Positions 11,913-23,144 of a stretch of DNA of 64,000 nucleotides are shown in pieces. Each line of letters starts with the position of its first letter. The stretch's first letter is position 1. Origin of the DNA: Raffaelea ambrosiae (taxonomy: Eukaryota; Ascomycota; Sordariomycetes; Ophiostomatales; Ophiostomataceae); contig PCDI01000008.1 in assembly GCA_002778195.1 (NCBI GenBank), forward strand, positions 186,001 through 250,000, in the 5' to 3' direction. The position numbers and the translations under genes are program-made. Below the pieces are notes generated by a model. It ran no database searches, was not told where the DNA came from, and was given only the letters and a program-made list of their open reading frames with translations.

Positions 11913-14414
11913 TCAGACGGACGCGCTTCGAGCAGCCATCCAGAAAGCGTCGTTGACATCCACGGGCCGGAAACCAGGGTATTTCCCGAGACATGTGCCA
12001 CGCATAACCAGTTCTGTAAAAAAAAAAAATGAAAACAAACAGTTAGTTGATTGCCTTTGATATTGATATTCTTTCTGTGTTTCCATGTCCAGCTTACCGT
12101 GCACAAATTTATTGACATCCAGGGTCACTACGCGGCGCCGAGACGGGCTGGTTGACCGGCCGCCGTGTCTGCCTCCTGGTATTGGAGAGCCGGTTGATTT
12201 CGGCGTGCTTCCAAACGACATGAGGCCCGCAGACGATACACTGTTTGTCGCCGCGCCACCACCGTGTCCGTAGAGCGTGCTCGCATTGATGAGCGACGAC
12301 AGCAGGCTGTCTCCAGTCGTCCCTCCCGGCATGGCGCCCGTGCTGCCCGTCGTGGCCGTCGTGATTCCTGTGCGCACACTGCCCGTGTCCCAGTCCGAGG
12401 GCGTGCCCTGCCCACCGCCCCCCGAGGACGAGCTGTATGACGAGAAGTTGAACGACTCCACATTGGCCAGGGCCTCGATGCAGCTGCTGTCTGTACCATC
12501 GTGGCCAGTGTTGTTGCTTCTATGGTCGTAGCCCCGGCTTTCGATACCGCTGGCGACCATACTCGCACCACCACTACGGCCGGCACCACCCGTTCCGTCT
12601 CCGCCAAAGTCGTCTGCATCGACCTCGACGGTGATGCGGTCCGAGTTGGGCGGGATCTCGACGCCCCGCTGTCGGAGGTAGATCTCCGTCTCGTCTGTGT
12701 CAAAGAAGGACCCGGCAAAGGAGGGCATCATGATTTCCACCTCGGGGTCCAGCTTCAGCGCCCGGTGCGTCGCGGACGCCATCTCTTCCATGTTGATCCC
12801 CGTCACCCGCGTCGACGGTGTGTCGCCCAACACCTTGGACACGTGCGGCAGGTGCCAGTTGACCGCGGCCGCGCTCGAGCCAGGGCTGTCGATGCGGGCC
12901 CGCAGCCGCTTCCGGATGGTGTCGAGCGAATCGAAGATGACGCAGAACCCAAAGGCGCGGGCAAACAGTTCCGGCGGCGGGTTCGGGTTGATGGCGAGCG
13001 CATAGGCCTTTTCGAGGGCGGTCCGGCGCAGGCGCAGGCTGAACGAGGTAAACATTCGGGGCATCGGGAGGCTCTCATAGGGGCTGCCCAAGGCGGCTGC
13101 CGCGGCGGCCACCTGGAACTGGGCTTGCGCCTGGGCGGCGTGGGTGCTGGCCTTGTTGTTGTTGTTGCTGCTGCTGCTGTTGCTGCTGTTGTGATTATTG
13201 CTCGGGCCAAAACCTGGACTGTGCTGCTGCGATGGCGTCGTGAAGAACGAAAATCCGGTGCTGTCAAGGAACATGTGTGAGAAGTTGATGGGCCCAGCGG
13301 TGGCAGCGGCCGAGACGTCGCCAGTCGTCGTGGTCGTCACCGCCGCACCACCAGGAGGCGACGTCCCCGGAAAGGGCGAGGCAGCCGACGATGTCGCCAT
13401 CCCGCTGCTGGTGCCGCTGGTGCCGCTGGTGCAGCCGCCGACGCCAGGGAAGCTCATGCTGTCGAAGAACATGGCTTGCCGGGGAAAGTCGGCCGTGTCG
13501 CCATCCGGGGTGCCCTGACTGAAGATGAGGCCTCCATACAACTGCTGCTGCGGTTGGACCCTGTGGTCTGCGCCGGTTCTGTCAAACGCTTCCGAGGGAT
13601 CCGGGGCGCGGTGAATGCTGTACCCGAACACGCCGGGCCGATCACTTGTTGGCTGGTGGATGCGCGTGGGTGTGGGTGTGGGTGTGGCCATGGCCGCAGT
13701 GAGGGCGGCCTCGGATCGGCTCGGCCCCGAGCACTTGGAGACGTCGCCATCCTCGTCGTCGTCGTTGTCGTCCGCCTCGACGCTGGACTGGCGCGCCAGC
13801 TCGAGGAAGATCTCGGTGGTCCGGCGCAGGTGCCTGGCAAACTCGGGGTGCTCCTCGAGCATGCCGTGGCTGATGGCGTAGTCGTGGAGGCTCATAAACG
13901 CATTGCTCATGGCCTCGTTGGTCTCGATGAGGGACTTGACCTTCTTTTCTAGGGTCACGATGGCGTTCTCCTTGCGGTTGCGGTAGGCCCGCTGGGCCAA
14001 CCTGATCTGGGTGCGTCGGCGCTATGGTGCAGCAGCGGTCAGGACACAGAGGATCCCAAGGAGATTGCAGTGGCATAACTACCACATGGCCACACTTACA
14101 TCGGCTGCTGTCACATCCTTGACGTCGATACGTGGTCGGCCTCTTGACCGTTTCTTCTCCTTGTCCTCTTCGCCATCGGTCCCCTTGGCTGGTTTGGTCC
14201 TCTTCGAGGTCTTCGTGGCACCAGTCCGCGACACCACATCATCATCCTCTGTATTGCTAGGCGGGTCCGACACCCCCAGCGACGTCCCGGATTCGCGGAG
14301 GTTGAACGACAACTGGCGCTTGGTGCCGCGTCTTGGACGGCCCCCCGGCAGGTTGAGGCCGAGGTTGTACTCCTCCGCGTTCAGGATGTCTAAGTCGGAC
14401 TGCATGAATGGCAT
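11913..14414 (-). CDS. bZIP transcription factor (AP-1-like, fungal)
   Basis: Three exons, 14414-14100, 14021-12098 and 12013-11913, give 779 residues. The basic region is split by the first intron: SRGRPRIDVKDVTAAD in exon 1, then RRRTQIRLAQRAYRNRKENA in exon 2, followed by a leucine-zipper heptad segment (VTLEKKVKSLIETNEAMSNAF). The middle is low-complexity, with Asn/Ser runs around 13150-13200 on the plus strand and Thr/Gly/Ser-rich stretches. The last exon is joined over the HGKLDME read-through by GTAAGC...TTTACAG and gives LVMRGTCLGKYPGFRPVDVN, a conserved C-terminal block of this fungal bZIP subfamily. Targets are unknown. The start at 14414 is the first ATG in the open frame; a short upstream exon cannot be excluded. 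Confidence 0.88.
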
Positions 14415-15501
14415 GGCAATCTTGGAGGTACCCAGGCTATGTCTGCGTGTGTCAAAGAGAACGGCTGCCCTTGCCACACCTCGGGGGAAGTCTGAAGAAG
14501 GAGGGGGGGGGGGGGGGTGGGTTTGATTTGGAAGTACTCTTCTTCCCTGTCCAATCGATCCGCTTGAGCTTTGTATCCCACGCAGTATGGCCTACAGAAG
14601 GTATAGCTTTCTGGCTGACCTGCAAGAGAAGACGTAAGGTATGTGCGCCAAAGCCTATCTTATTATTGGCTCGCTTCTCAATGCAAGAATTACAGAGCGT
14701 TCCTGGGTAGCGGAGACGTCAGTGTCAGTGGATGCCCAGCAAAAAAATGGGGGAGGATGGTGTGTGTGTGTGTGTGTGTGCGTGCGTCGGTTGTGAGGTG
14801 TTGGGGATATAAAGCTGCCAACAGCTGCCCCCCCAAGCTGCGGCCGCGCCCGCGCCCTTGGCTGGACACCGGAGTTGCGGAGCTTACCTGACCATCTCTT
14901 CTCCTTACTGGCAGCTACCGTAGCAGCGATGTTCCGTGCGCTGAATAATGGCAGGGACGAGCATGGGTTGTAGGCAATTTTATGCGGGAAGACAGACGTT
15001 GTGATTTTCTGATTACTGAACAAGTGTGCCCCACACCGACTAACAGATTACTGTGGGAGCTCCACACATTTATGTTAGTGCGCCCTTCGGCTTATGCGCA
15101 AACCAGCTGCCTGTTCGCGATCGTGGAATTTGCTGTCAGCCATCTGAGTCACCGTGCATTATACCTAGTCTGCAATTCCGATACCGCATGGCTTACTTTG
15201 TGCATAACGGAGCCGCATCGTACTGTCTTGTGACACGTACCATATGCATTCGTTAAGTATCTCAGGACTCTTCCCCCCATCAACAGAACCCGAATTATAC
15301 GACGAAAGGAAAATCAGGGAAATCAGAAACATCGATTCGATATAAGATGACAAATAAACGTATCCTGTCACGCGCATGCCCTGGGCTAACACTCATCCTT
15401 TTCTACTACTGCCTTGAGATCCGAAAACTCCCCTCCTTGTATTAGGACTCCTTTGCTCGACTATTTCTCCACCCCCCAGAAACCATGTTCTTATTCTTTC
15501 T
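14415..15501. other. Intergenic with simple repeats
   Basis: No gene is recognised in about 1.1 kb. It contains a G run at about 14502-14517 and a TG repeat at about 14759-14780. It lies upstream of the bZIP gene and downstream of the repeat-protein gene. Confidence 0.6.
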
Positions 15502-16348
15502 TCACCAGAAGCGGAACGGCTGCAGCCGTTTTCCGTTCGACACGAAAGGCGTGAAGGCAGCGTTCGTGGTCACTGGCGTCACAATGCCGTCCGCGCCCGT
15601 TGTATACCCGACAATGTCTTGCGTCACAGGCGTGGCCAGGCCGTTAGCGCCGGTCGTGTACGCTACAGGAGTGGGGACTCCATTAGGACCCGTCGTGTAA
15701 GCCACGGGTGTTGGAACCCCATTGGGGCCGGTGGTGAAAGACACGGGTGTGGGCAAACCGTTGGTGCCGGTGGTGTACGTCATCGGGGTCAGCACGCCGT
15801 CCGGGCCCGTTGTGTAGCTCACGGGGGTCGGCACGCCGTTGGCGCCGGTGGTGTACGAAATCGGCGTGGCCAGACCGTTGGGCCCTGTGGTGTAGGCCAC
15901 GGGCGTGGGGACGCCGTTGGGGCCCGTCGTAAAGGCGACTGGTGTGGTCAGCCCGTTGGATCCCACCGTGTAGCTGGTGGCATCTGTAGACACCGTAACG
16001 GTCGCGGGCGGCAGCGTCTGCTCTGGTGATTGAGAAACATGAGTCTCAGTCTCTGGGCGGTGGGCTGCCGACGTGCGAGGGTCTGGTGGTGGTGCACTGG
16101 GCTAAAGGGAGGAGGAGTGACGGGAGACATACCTGGTGTAGTCACGATCGGAGGACCGCCGTGCGGGCCGCCTGGAGCAATGGGCGGACCATGTTCATGT
16201 TCGGCAGCCGCAGTGGCAAGGCTAGAGCGAGTGATGAATCCATTGCATTAGCTTTATGGCCAATGAGCTCGTGTTCCTAGATTCCCAAGACTCCATTGCA
16301 GACTTACAGGGAGGCGAAAATGCCCAGGACGGGGATAAGGGTCTTCAT
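15502..16348 (-). CDS. Small secreted protein of tandem 13-residue repeats
   Basis: Three exons on the minus strand, 16348-16308, 16221-16133 and 16022-15502, give 216 residues. The first two exons join to a signal peptide, MKTLIPVLGIFASLLATAAA, with likely cleavage before EHEHG. A Gly/Pro/His-rich linker follows. About residue 60 onward is built of roughly ten copies of a 13-residue unit, consensus TTGPNGVPTPVAY, with variants such as TTGANGLATPISY. The C terminus is a short aromatic tail (RLQPFRFW) with no GPI signal. The repeat resembles cell-wall or extracellular matrix proteins, but I do not recognise a named family. It has no Cys, so it is unlike typical disulfide-rich effectors. The three-exon model gives in-frame junctions with standard GT...AG sites. 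Confidence 0.82.
15610..15985 (-). repeat. 39-bp coding minisatellite
   Basis: About ten imperfect 39-bp units encode the 13-residue repeats of the secreted protein. Differences between units are mostly silent or conservative (Val/Leu, Pro/Ala, Ala/Ser), which suggests selection on the protein rather than recent slippage alone. Confidence 0.85.
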
Positions 16349-18140
16349 GGCAAACTGTGAACTGGTTCGTCGCTGTTTTGTCTCTTTCTTGTAGACGTTA
16401 TACGGGAGAGCAAAGCTTGCGTGATACTTGGTAAGGCTACACGACTCTTGGCAACACATCCGAAGAGGGACAAGACGAGGTTAAAATACTTGGCTCCTCC
16501 CGAGACAGCCCTACACTCCTTTCAATTCTCTCACGATTCTGCTGGTCTCCCAGATTGCGCCTCGGTATTGGCTATAGCTCTGAAATGACGGGCAGTTTGT
16601 TTCCGTCCGGGGCCTCCCCCGGAGTCCGGGGGCGCCCTTCATTTTGTTGACCCCTATTTAGGCCAGCTGTGCCGATAAGGTCGAACAACGGTCCCTCTCA
16701 AATCACGATACCCGGACCAATTCTCCATCGTGCGATGTTGTCTCTCGGAGAAAAGTCCAGAGAAATGGGAGTGATGCATGAACCCGCAAAGAGGTGGAAA
16801 GGTGGCAAAAAAGAACGAGGACATCCGACGAAAGAATTCATTGGCCGATTTTTTTAACAAATACTGTTGTTGGGTACGGTACGACTCAAACACACTTTCG
16901 GGGGGTAAAATGTTTCTTTTTATTTTCTCGGAACCCTCGACCGGCTCGATCCGAAAAGGGTATGTTAGTTTCCACTTTTTACTTGTCGATCTGACATGAT
17001 CAAGGACAACCATATGCCAGCCGTCTTACACAAGACGATGACTTCATAGGTTCGGAGATACATATAAGTTTGAAGACACACGGACAAAGGTAGAATGAAA
17101 CGGGAAATATCCAGACATGTCCGCGCCAATGGGTAAAATCAAAGAGCATGCATGACAATGCATTTATAGCTATAGCATCTGCATGCAAAAAGGAAAAGCC
17201 AATGACGATCCCTCACGTCTGACCCGTTTCTAGAGAAGCATCCAAAAGTGGGTGGTAAACGTTTCTGTTCCGTTTCCCCTAGCCGCATCGGCACCGACTC
17301 TTGGAAGACGTCATTTTGTTTTTTTAAACAGGATATTTTACTTGCTACTGTTAAGAGCCTTTAAAATTTTGAGACCCCAAAAAGGAAATGTAAGCGAAAA
17401 GAAAGCTTAAGAAGTGTTGAACACGGGATGAAAAGAGCAGACATCTATCGTTGTATTTCGAAATTAGATTGCAAAAATTAAGCGTATGACAAGACCAGCA
17501 ATAAAGGCAGCCGATGTGCAGAGCCGCATGTCATCAGTCTTGCTGGCCGCACTTGAGCTTGCCGATGAGCTGGTACTTCCAGATGCCGTGCCGGTTGCCG
17601 GAGACGCTGCGTTCGAAATGAAGCATCAAGAAACGGAACAAAAAACGAAGCTGATGCCTGAAAGCTTGTAGTTGAAGAGAAACCACAGAGCTACAGCTCT
17701 GTTTTCAACACGAAACGATGGACGGCCAACGAGGCCGAGCGGAGGACGGTCCCAATCGCTATTATGGTTTTATTTCATACGAGAGTGTGCCTGGGAAGTG
17801 GCTGATTAAAAATCCGTTCTAAACATTACCCATTTTTATAGTAGATCTATGGACATTACATATGAGACGCCAAAGTAAGTAGCAGTCTGAGTGGTATGGA
17901 AGGAAAAGGCCGTGAAATGAAATCTAGACAACGGAAACACGCTTCATCTATGAGAACGCCTTGGAACGGTATAGGTATAAAGAAGGAGAAAAAAAAAGAG
18001 GAGGGCCATGAAAACAAGAAGGGGTATGACAGGTTTCAAGAAATAAGAAGAAACAAAGAGAAACATAGACATCGCTTGTTCGCTCAGTTATGCTTTTTTT
18101 GGCAAACAAAATCAGGGAATTGATCTCGTGATCATGCGGA
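16349..18140. other. Long intergenic region with one GPI-like relic
   Basis: About 1.8 kb without a full gene. Open frames in 16650-17190 are short and overlap on both strands without family features. The only coding-like piece is the minus-strand tail at 17464-17606, listed separately. 17880-18120 is purine-rich on the plus strand and should be the 3' flank of the transporter gene. Confidence 0.55.
17464..17606 (-). pseudogene. Orphan exon-like GPI-anchor tail
   Basis: On the minus strand, after a possible acceptor (GAACGCAG|CG), 46 codons run to a TAA. They encode a Ser/Ala/Thr-rich stretch (SPATGTASGSTSSSASSSAA), a short polar spacer (SKTDDMRLC), then a hydrophobic end (TSAAFIAGLVIRLIFAI). 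This is the layout of the last exon of a fungal GPI-anchored surface protein. No upstream exon or ATG is found between here and the transporter gene at 18141, and a stop (TGA) lies just upstream in the same frame. I read it as the remnant of a lost gene, or the end of a gene whose 5' part I cannot find. Confidence 0.4.
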
Positions 18141-19625
18141 TCACGAAGAGTCTTCGTCGTGACCTGGCCAGACAATCTCGCGCCGGATGACCGCATAGAT
18201 GCACCGGAACGTGATAAACACCCACGACACAACCAGGCAGATGGCCATGCCGGACGACAGCCACAGCACGCCGTCGCTGCCCAGAGCCTGGCCCAGGCGA
18301 ATTGTGGCAAGGGTCAGACCGGCATTGGGGAAGACAAAACTCCACCAACTCAGATGGAACTTGCGGTCGGGCAGGCCGACGACGGTGGCGGCCACGGCGG
18401 AGCCAAAGAACCAGAAACTCAGACCCCAAAGGAAGATGGCCGAGGCAATGGCGAGCAGACGCGCGCCGGCCGCGACGGCGACCACGACGTCTTCGGCCCT
18501 GTAGGAGGAGGCGGAAGCAACATCGAATCCTTGGAGCAGGCGGCCCAGGGTGTCGGGCGAGGGCGCGGCCAGGATGCGCGGCAGGTCGGACGCCATGGCG
18601 ATGAACGCGGCGCACGTGAAGCTGGGCGGACCGACGGCGATAAACATGCCGGGCCGCTGGGCCGGCAGGCCAAAGGCCATGAGGCGCGACAGGTAGGTGG
18701 CGTACATGAAGACAGAGACCAGGAAGCCGAGGCCCTGGGCGGCGAGGCCGGCGCAGATCATGGCGAGGGCGTGCGAGGGCGGGCGGTCGGGGGCGATGGC
18801 GGCGGCGAGGGTGCCGGCCAGCATGACGGGGAAGATGGGCAGGATCCAGGCGGGGGTCATGGCGCTGACCTGCAGGCGGCGCTCGGGCTTGACGGTGAAG
18901 AGCAGGTGGTACTGGACGATGGAGAAGGAGAAGGTGACGGCGAGGTAGATCCAGAAGACGACGTCGAGGAAGCGGGCCATGCCGGCGCGGACGCTGTGGC
19001 CGCTGGCAAAGAAGAGGCTGGTGTACTCGGAGGCGTTGGAGAGCAGGGCGCAGATGGACAGGAAAAAGGTCGAGATGAAGAGCGCCTCGGTCGGGTGGGT
19101 GAGGGCGCGGCGGAAGGTGCCGCGGTGCAAGACAAAGCGGAAGCCGATGGCGATGGTGATGCTGACAAAGAGGACCAGGTCCAGCAGGTAGATGACGAGC
19201 CCGATGACGTCGAGGCCGCGGAAGCGATGGGGCGTGATGCCCAGCACGAGGGCGATGCCGCTGGTGGACATGGTGACGGTGTACCAGGCGAAGGTGAAGT
19301 GGTGCAGCCGCTCGCGCACGGTGATGGACGGCTGCAGATAGGTGGGCACGCGCTCGAGGGGCGCGGTGATGGTGGGCGCAGAGTTGCTGTTGCTGTTCGC
19401 GTTGGTGGAAGCGTGCGAGGCGTGCGAGGCCATGCGGGTGAGGGCCGCCATGGCGGCGCCGGTCCGGGCCCGGGCGGAGCCTACGGTGGCGGTCGACCGG
19501 CGCGGCAGAGCGGCCTCGAGATCGGGCGGCGGGCCATTCTTCTCGGGCTTGTTCTTCAGCGAGGGCGACTCGGACGACTCGGACGACGAGGCGCCCACGG
19601 TCTGCATTTCAATGGACTTGGACAT
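18141..19625 (-). CDS. TDT-family transporter (SLAC1/Mae1/SSU1 type)
   Basis: A single exon of 494 residues. Residues 1-95 are cytosolic, polar and low-complexity (ESSESPSL; runs of Asn/Ser near 75-83). Then come about ten hydrophobic segments starting with RERLHHFTFAWYTVTMSTSG and ALVLGITPHRFRGLDVIG. This opening motif and ten-helix plan define the tellurite-resistance/dicarboxylate (TDT) family. Fungal members export sulfite (Ssu1) or carry malate and other C4 dicarboxylates (Mae1). The sequence read here does not decide between these; the long HRFRGLDVIG loop leans slightly to the malate-type group. The protein sits in the plasma membrane by family. The ATG at 19625 follows a C/T-rich leader. 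Confidence 0.85.
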   Translation of the reverse strand: MSKSIEMQTVGASSSESSESPSLKNKPEKNGPPPDLEAALPRRSTATVGSARARTGAAMAALTRMASHASHASTNANSNSNSAPTITAPLERVPTYLQPSITVRERLHHFTFAWYTVTMSTSGIALVLGITPHRFRGLDVIGLVIYLLDLVLFVSITIAIGFRFVLHRGTFRRALTHPTEALFISTFFLSICALLSNASEYTSLFFASGHSVRAGMARFLDVVFWIYLAVTFSFSIVQYHLLFTVKPERRLQVSAMTPAWILPIFPVMLAGTLAAAIAPDRPPSHALAMICAGLAAQGLGFLVSVFMYATYLSRLMAFGLPAQRPGMFIAVGPPSFTCAAFIAMASDLPRILAAPSPDTLGRLLQGFDVASASSYRAEDVVVAVAAGARLLAIASAIFLWGLSFWFFGSAVAATVVGLPDRKFHLSWWSFVFPNAGLTLATIRLGQALGSDGVLWLSSGMAICLVVSWVFITFRCIYAVIRREIVWPGHDEDSS

Positions 19626-21008
19626 GTCGTGAGGAGCGGTTCGTTAGACCATGAGGTCGTGACAAGAGCGGCAAGACATGAGCAGAGCGAGAACGTCGGC
19701 GATGGAGAAGAGACGCGGCGTATGGCTGAGAAGGAAAAAGGAAAAGGAAAAATAAAATAAAAAAAAGCCTGCGAAGAGGGAGTGGAACAGGCTGGCGGTG
19801 AGGGTATTTTAGGAAAAGATGATGACGACAGGGGATGTGCGTCGCAGAGAGAAGATCGCGCCCCCAAGGAGTCAAAGGCTGCTTTGAGGAAAGAGCGCCC
19901 GATGAGGAAAAAGTGAAAAAATAGGGGATCGGCAGTGGTCGACAGGGGCCAAGAGCCCTACCAACTACTTTGTACCAACCAACTAATATCTACCCCCCAC
20001 GTCTGGCGTGGTGGTGTTGGTTGGCGAGCCTCAGCTCTGTGGAGACGGGCAGGCAGGGGCCAGCCACTGAACGCGAGGTGCGGAAATGTGGTCACTCCAC
20101 GGCAAAAGGGGATACGGGTGGCCAAGGAGACGTGCGGCGCTGTTGGACAAGGGGGATTGGGCCAGCTGCTCCGATAACAGTGATTACTTGCGGCGGTACA
20201 GGGTGCGTACAGGGGACGACGTGGGATGCCGTTATTTGGCGCGGGCAAGGAGTGAAATGAACAGAGGCGAAACAAAGAGGCCGTCGAGAGAGTAGGAGTG
20301 GGCGTCTCCTTGGGTGGTGCTATGGTCGGAGCGCGTGTGTAAGCCGGCCACAGAAACAAACCAGAGCACAGAAACACGAGGGAGCCGCCGAGAGGAAAAC
20401 TTTTTATTTTATTATTTTATTTTATTTTTTTTTTTCGCCAGGCTGCCCACCATAGGGTGACTGTCTCCTGAAGGGATGGGGGACCTGGGCCCCAATGGAG
20501 CCAGCCGGGACCCAGTGTAATGGCTCCGGGCCCAGCGCTTCCCAACGTTTTTTGATTGCCCGTGTTTCTGCCCGAAACCGCCCTCTTGGGGCTGCTGGGG
20601 TCCACTGTTATCCGCCAGGCAGCTAAAACAAAAACGGCCAGGCCCATCCACCCACCCCCGTGTACCGCCACTATGAGGCGCCACGATCGATACGAGGGTT
20701 GCTTCCTTGGGTTTCTTTGGTGGCGCTGGTGCCCGGACATCTCCCGATTGGATCTTGCACCTTGATCTGTGGACAACCATTGTGGTGTGGTCTGGAATGG
20801 GCATCGCCGAAACATGGAAAGAAAAAAAGGAGATTGTCCCAAGTCATTCCAAAAAAAAAAAGTGGTGCATCATCCCACTGTAAACAACAATTTCATTTCA
20901 TTTCTCCTCATGTATGGTTCAGGGTGAACTTGATTGGGAAAAAAAAATTAAAAATAAAACCACACCCCCCCAAACACGGACAGGGCCATTGCCAGACTGT
21001 CTTTCGCA
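19626..21008. other. Intergenic, no gene seen
   Basis: About 1.4 kb with A/T runs (20400-20437, 20849-20860, 20938-20958). It includes the promoter of the TDT transporter on the left and the 3' flank of the first paralogous membrane gene on the right. Confidence 0.6.
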
Positions 21009-23144
21009 TCACAATGGATCGACAGACCCGTCCAGCCCAAAGCCGGTGCGCCCTTGCCCGCCGTCTGGCCCCGGCGGGCTGATGTGCCCAAACCGCAGCC
21101 GCACCTTGCCCAGCGCATCCTCCGTCCCCGGACTCGGCGTCCTCTTCCTCTCCTGCGGCCCCGCCGGCATCCCGTACTGCGTCAGCGGCAGCAGGTGGTG
21201 GCCGCTGTTCTTTGGGCCACCCGCCGCCGCCGCCGCCGCCGCCGCCACCTCTGCCTCGTGCATCGACTCGTGCTGCACGAGCGAGTCCAGCTGCGGGTTG
21301 CGCGTCGTTAGCAGCGCCGTGGAAAAGGACACGCCGCCGACGACGCCGTTCTCGTACAGCGCGTACGCGCCGATCAGCAGGGCGGCCGCGCCCAGCATCA
21401 CCGACACGGCGTACGTGGCCGCCAGCGGGCGCCCGTTGTACGCGAAAAAGACGCGGGTCGCGGCCACGTGCATGGCCACGGACGCGGTGTGGCCGGCGCG
21501 CACCCAGGGCCCGTAGGTGAGCGTGCTGTAGGTGAAGTTGCGCGACAGGTCCTCGATGGCCGCCGCCAGCGTGCCGTTGCGGCAGAGGCCCAGCTGCGGC
21601 GCGTAGTCCGGCGTGACGAGGCCCGAGCACAGAAAGGCCGAGCTGTTGTACACGTCCGGGCAGTGCAGCAGCGACGACTGCAGGAACGGCGACGCGGTGG
21701 TGATGTCCGTGGCCTGGCCGCCGCCCACGATCACGTCGCCGCCGCTGGCCAACTCCGTGATGCTGGTGCTCAGCAGGTACGTGAAGAGCAGGTGCGTGAT
21801 GTAGTACGTGGGCACGACGCGGCTCTGGGCCTCCGACTTGGGGCCGGTCGTCAAAGTCCTGCAGCGCGAGGTAGTCGATGGCCAGCGGCACGATCGACTG
21901 CTGCCCGTTCTCAAAACGCACCGACACGCGGAAGGAGGTGTTGTACAGGCGGCACACAATGTTGGTGCTGGCCAGGCTGTTCACCAACTCTGCCGCCGCC
22001 GTATTGTTGTCGTTGTCGTTGGTGGTGGCAGCGGCGGTGCGGCCGCCATCCCACAGCGGATTCGTGCCGTTGGCCGAGAGGATGAGCGTGTTGTTGAGCG
22101 CGGAGGGTGCGGCGGCGCTGAAGATGAGGTTGAGCCCGGCGCTGGCGTTCACTCGGGAGACGGCCAGGGTGTCGTAAAAGTACGACGCCAGGTCCAGGGC
22201 GTCGGTCCCGTTGTCGACCAGGGGAAACCCGTCCTCGATGGCCTCGTTCAGCGAGGTACACTTGTAGGACGGGCCGTACAGCGTCTGCTCGTACGAGGCG
22301 TTGGTGTGCGGCGCGTCCATGGGCACAAACGAGGACGTGGCATAGGTCTTGGTAAACAAGGACGAGATCTCGAGACTGGCGCCCATGGTGTAGCCGTCCG
22401 AGTCGGCCACGTTCCAGAGGGTCCAGTCGCTAAAGTTGACGGTCGGCACGGTGGCGTCCGTGACCGTAGACTGCGGCTTGGCCACCACGGAGAGTGTCGG
22501 CGGCGTGAGCACGGCCACAATGGGCGGCCAGGTCCTGGGCCGTCATGTTAGTTTGGCTGCCATGGCGGCTGTCAACAGAGTCGGGGGGCGTTGAGAGTCA
22601 TGTCCACCCACCAGGAGATCAGAGCCAACAGGAACAACATTTTGGCATGGAGCAGCAGGTCCCGGTCGAAAAAGGCTTCAAAGTTGTTCATGATGGAAAA
22701 CATGGAGTCGATGCCATGCACGGTCATGGCCTGGCGTCGAAGCGTGGACCAGACCTGCTGGGTGGCCACCATGGCGAAAACGGCCTGCAGCGACGACTTG
22801 TGGAGGAAGACGAACAGGTTGCCCCAGCGCAGCGCCCAGACCTGCTCCATCGTGGCCGAGTACGGGTCCAGGTAGACGATGCGCGTGGCGCCGTCGCTGT
22901 CGGACTGGGCCAGGCGCCCATCTTTGCTCTTGTAGTAAAAGTGGTGGCCGAGGGCGAAGACAATGCTGGCGACGAAGCACAGCAGCGCAATGGCCGGGTA
23001 TTTCTTCTTGATGGTCGGGCCCTTGCCGAGACTAGTGTAAGACTTCCTCTTTCGTTGCTTGCTGGCCTTGCTGGCGCCGCTGCCCACGGCGGCTATGCTT
23101 TCCTGCAGCCTTTGGTAGAGAGGCATGATGCGGGAAGTAGGCAT
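21009..23144 (-). CDS. Multi-pass membrane protein, paralogue A, with a one-base frameshift
   Basis: Minus strand, exon 1 at 23144-22612 and exon 2 at 22534-21009, with a 77-nt intron (TG|GTGGGT...CCCAG|G). Exon 1 has a helix YPAIALLCFVASIVFALGHH and a second near LLLHAKMLFLLALISW. Exon 2 begins with a Pro-rich TPPTLSV segment, then a large region with N-glycosylation sequons (NGT, NFT), a final helix AVSVMLGAAALLIGAYALYE, and a tail ending GRTGFGLDGSVDPL. It matches its neighbour at 24172-26144 along its whole length. The frame of the first half (ending ALQDFDD) and of the second half (starting KSEAQSRVVPTYYITHLLF) differ by one base near 21846-21857, with no intron signals there. So this is either a disabled copy or a sequencing/assembly indel. 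Corrected length would be about 685 residues. Function unknown; similar fungal proteins may be found under an unsupported deformylase-like name, which is a recollection only. Confidence 0.75.
21221..21250 (-). repeat. GCC/GGC triplet run coding poly-Ala
   Basis: A run of GGC/GCC triplets codes about eight Ala residues in the C-terminal cytosolic tail of paralogue A. The run is absent from paralogue B. Confidence 0.8.

Noticed and set aside
15610..15985. CRISPR-like array
   Set aside because: The repeats are contiguous, in frame and coding, with no spacers, in a eukaryotic genome.
18159..19760. 533-codon plus-strand open frame
   Set aside because: It lies exactly opposite the TDT transporter and its Gly/Asp/Glu/Arg-rich, low-complexity product is the mirror of that gene's GC-rich codons.
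21840..21860. Programmed frameshift in paralogue A
   Set aside because: No slippery sequence or downstream structure is evident and the intact neighbour does not need one; an indel is simpler.
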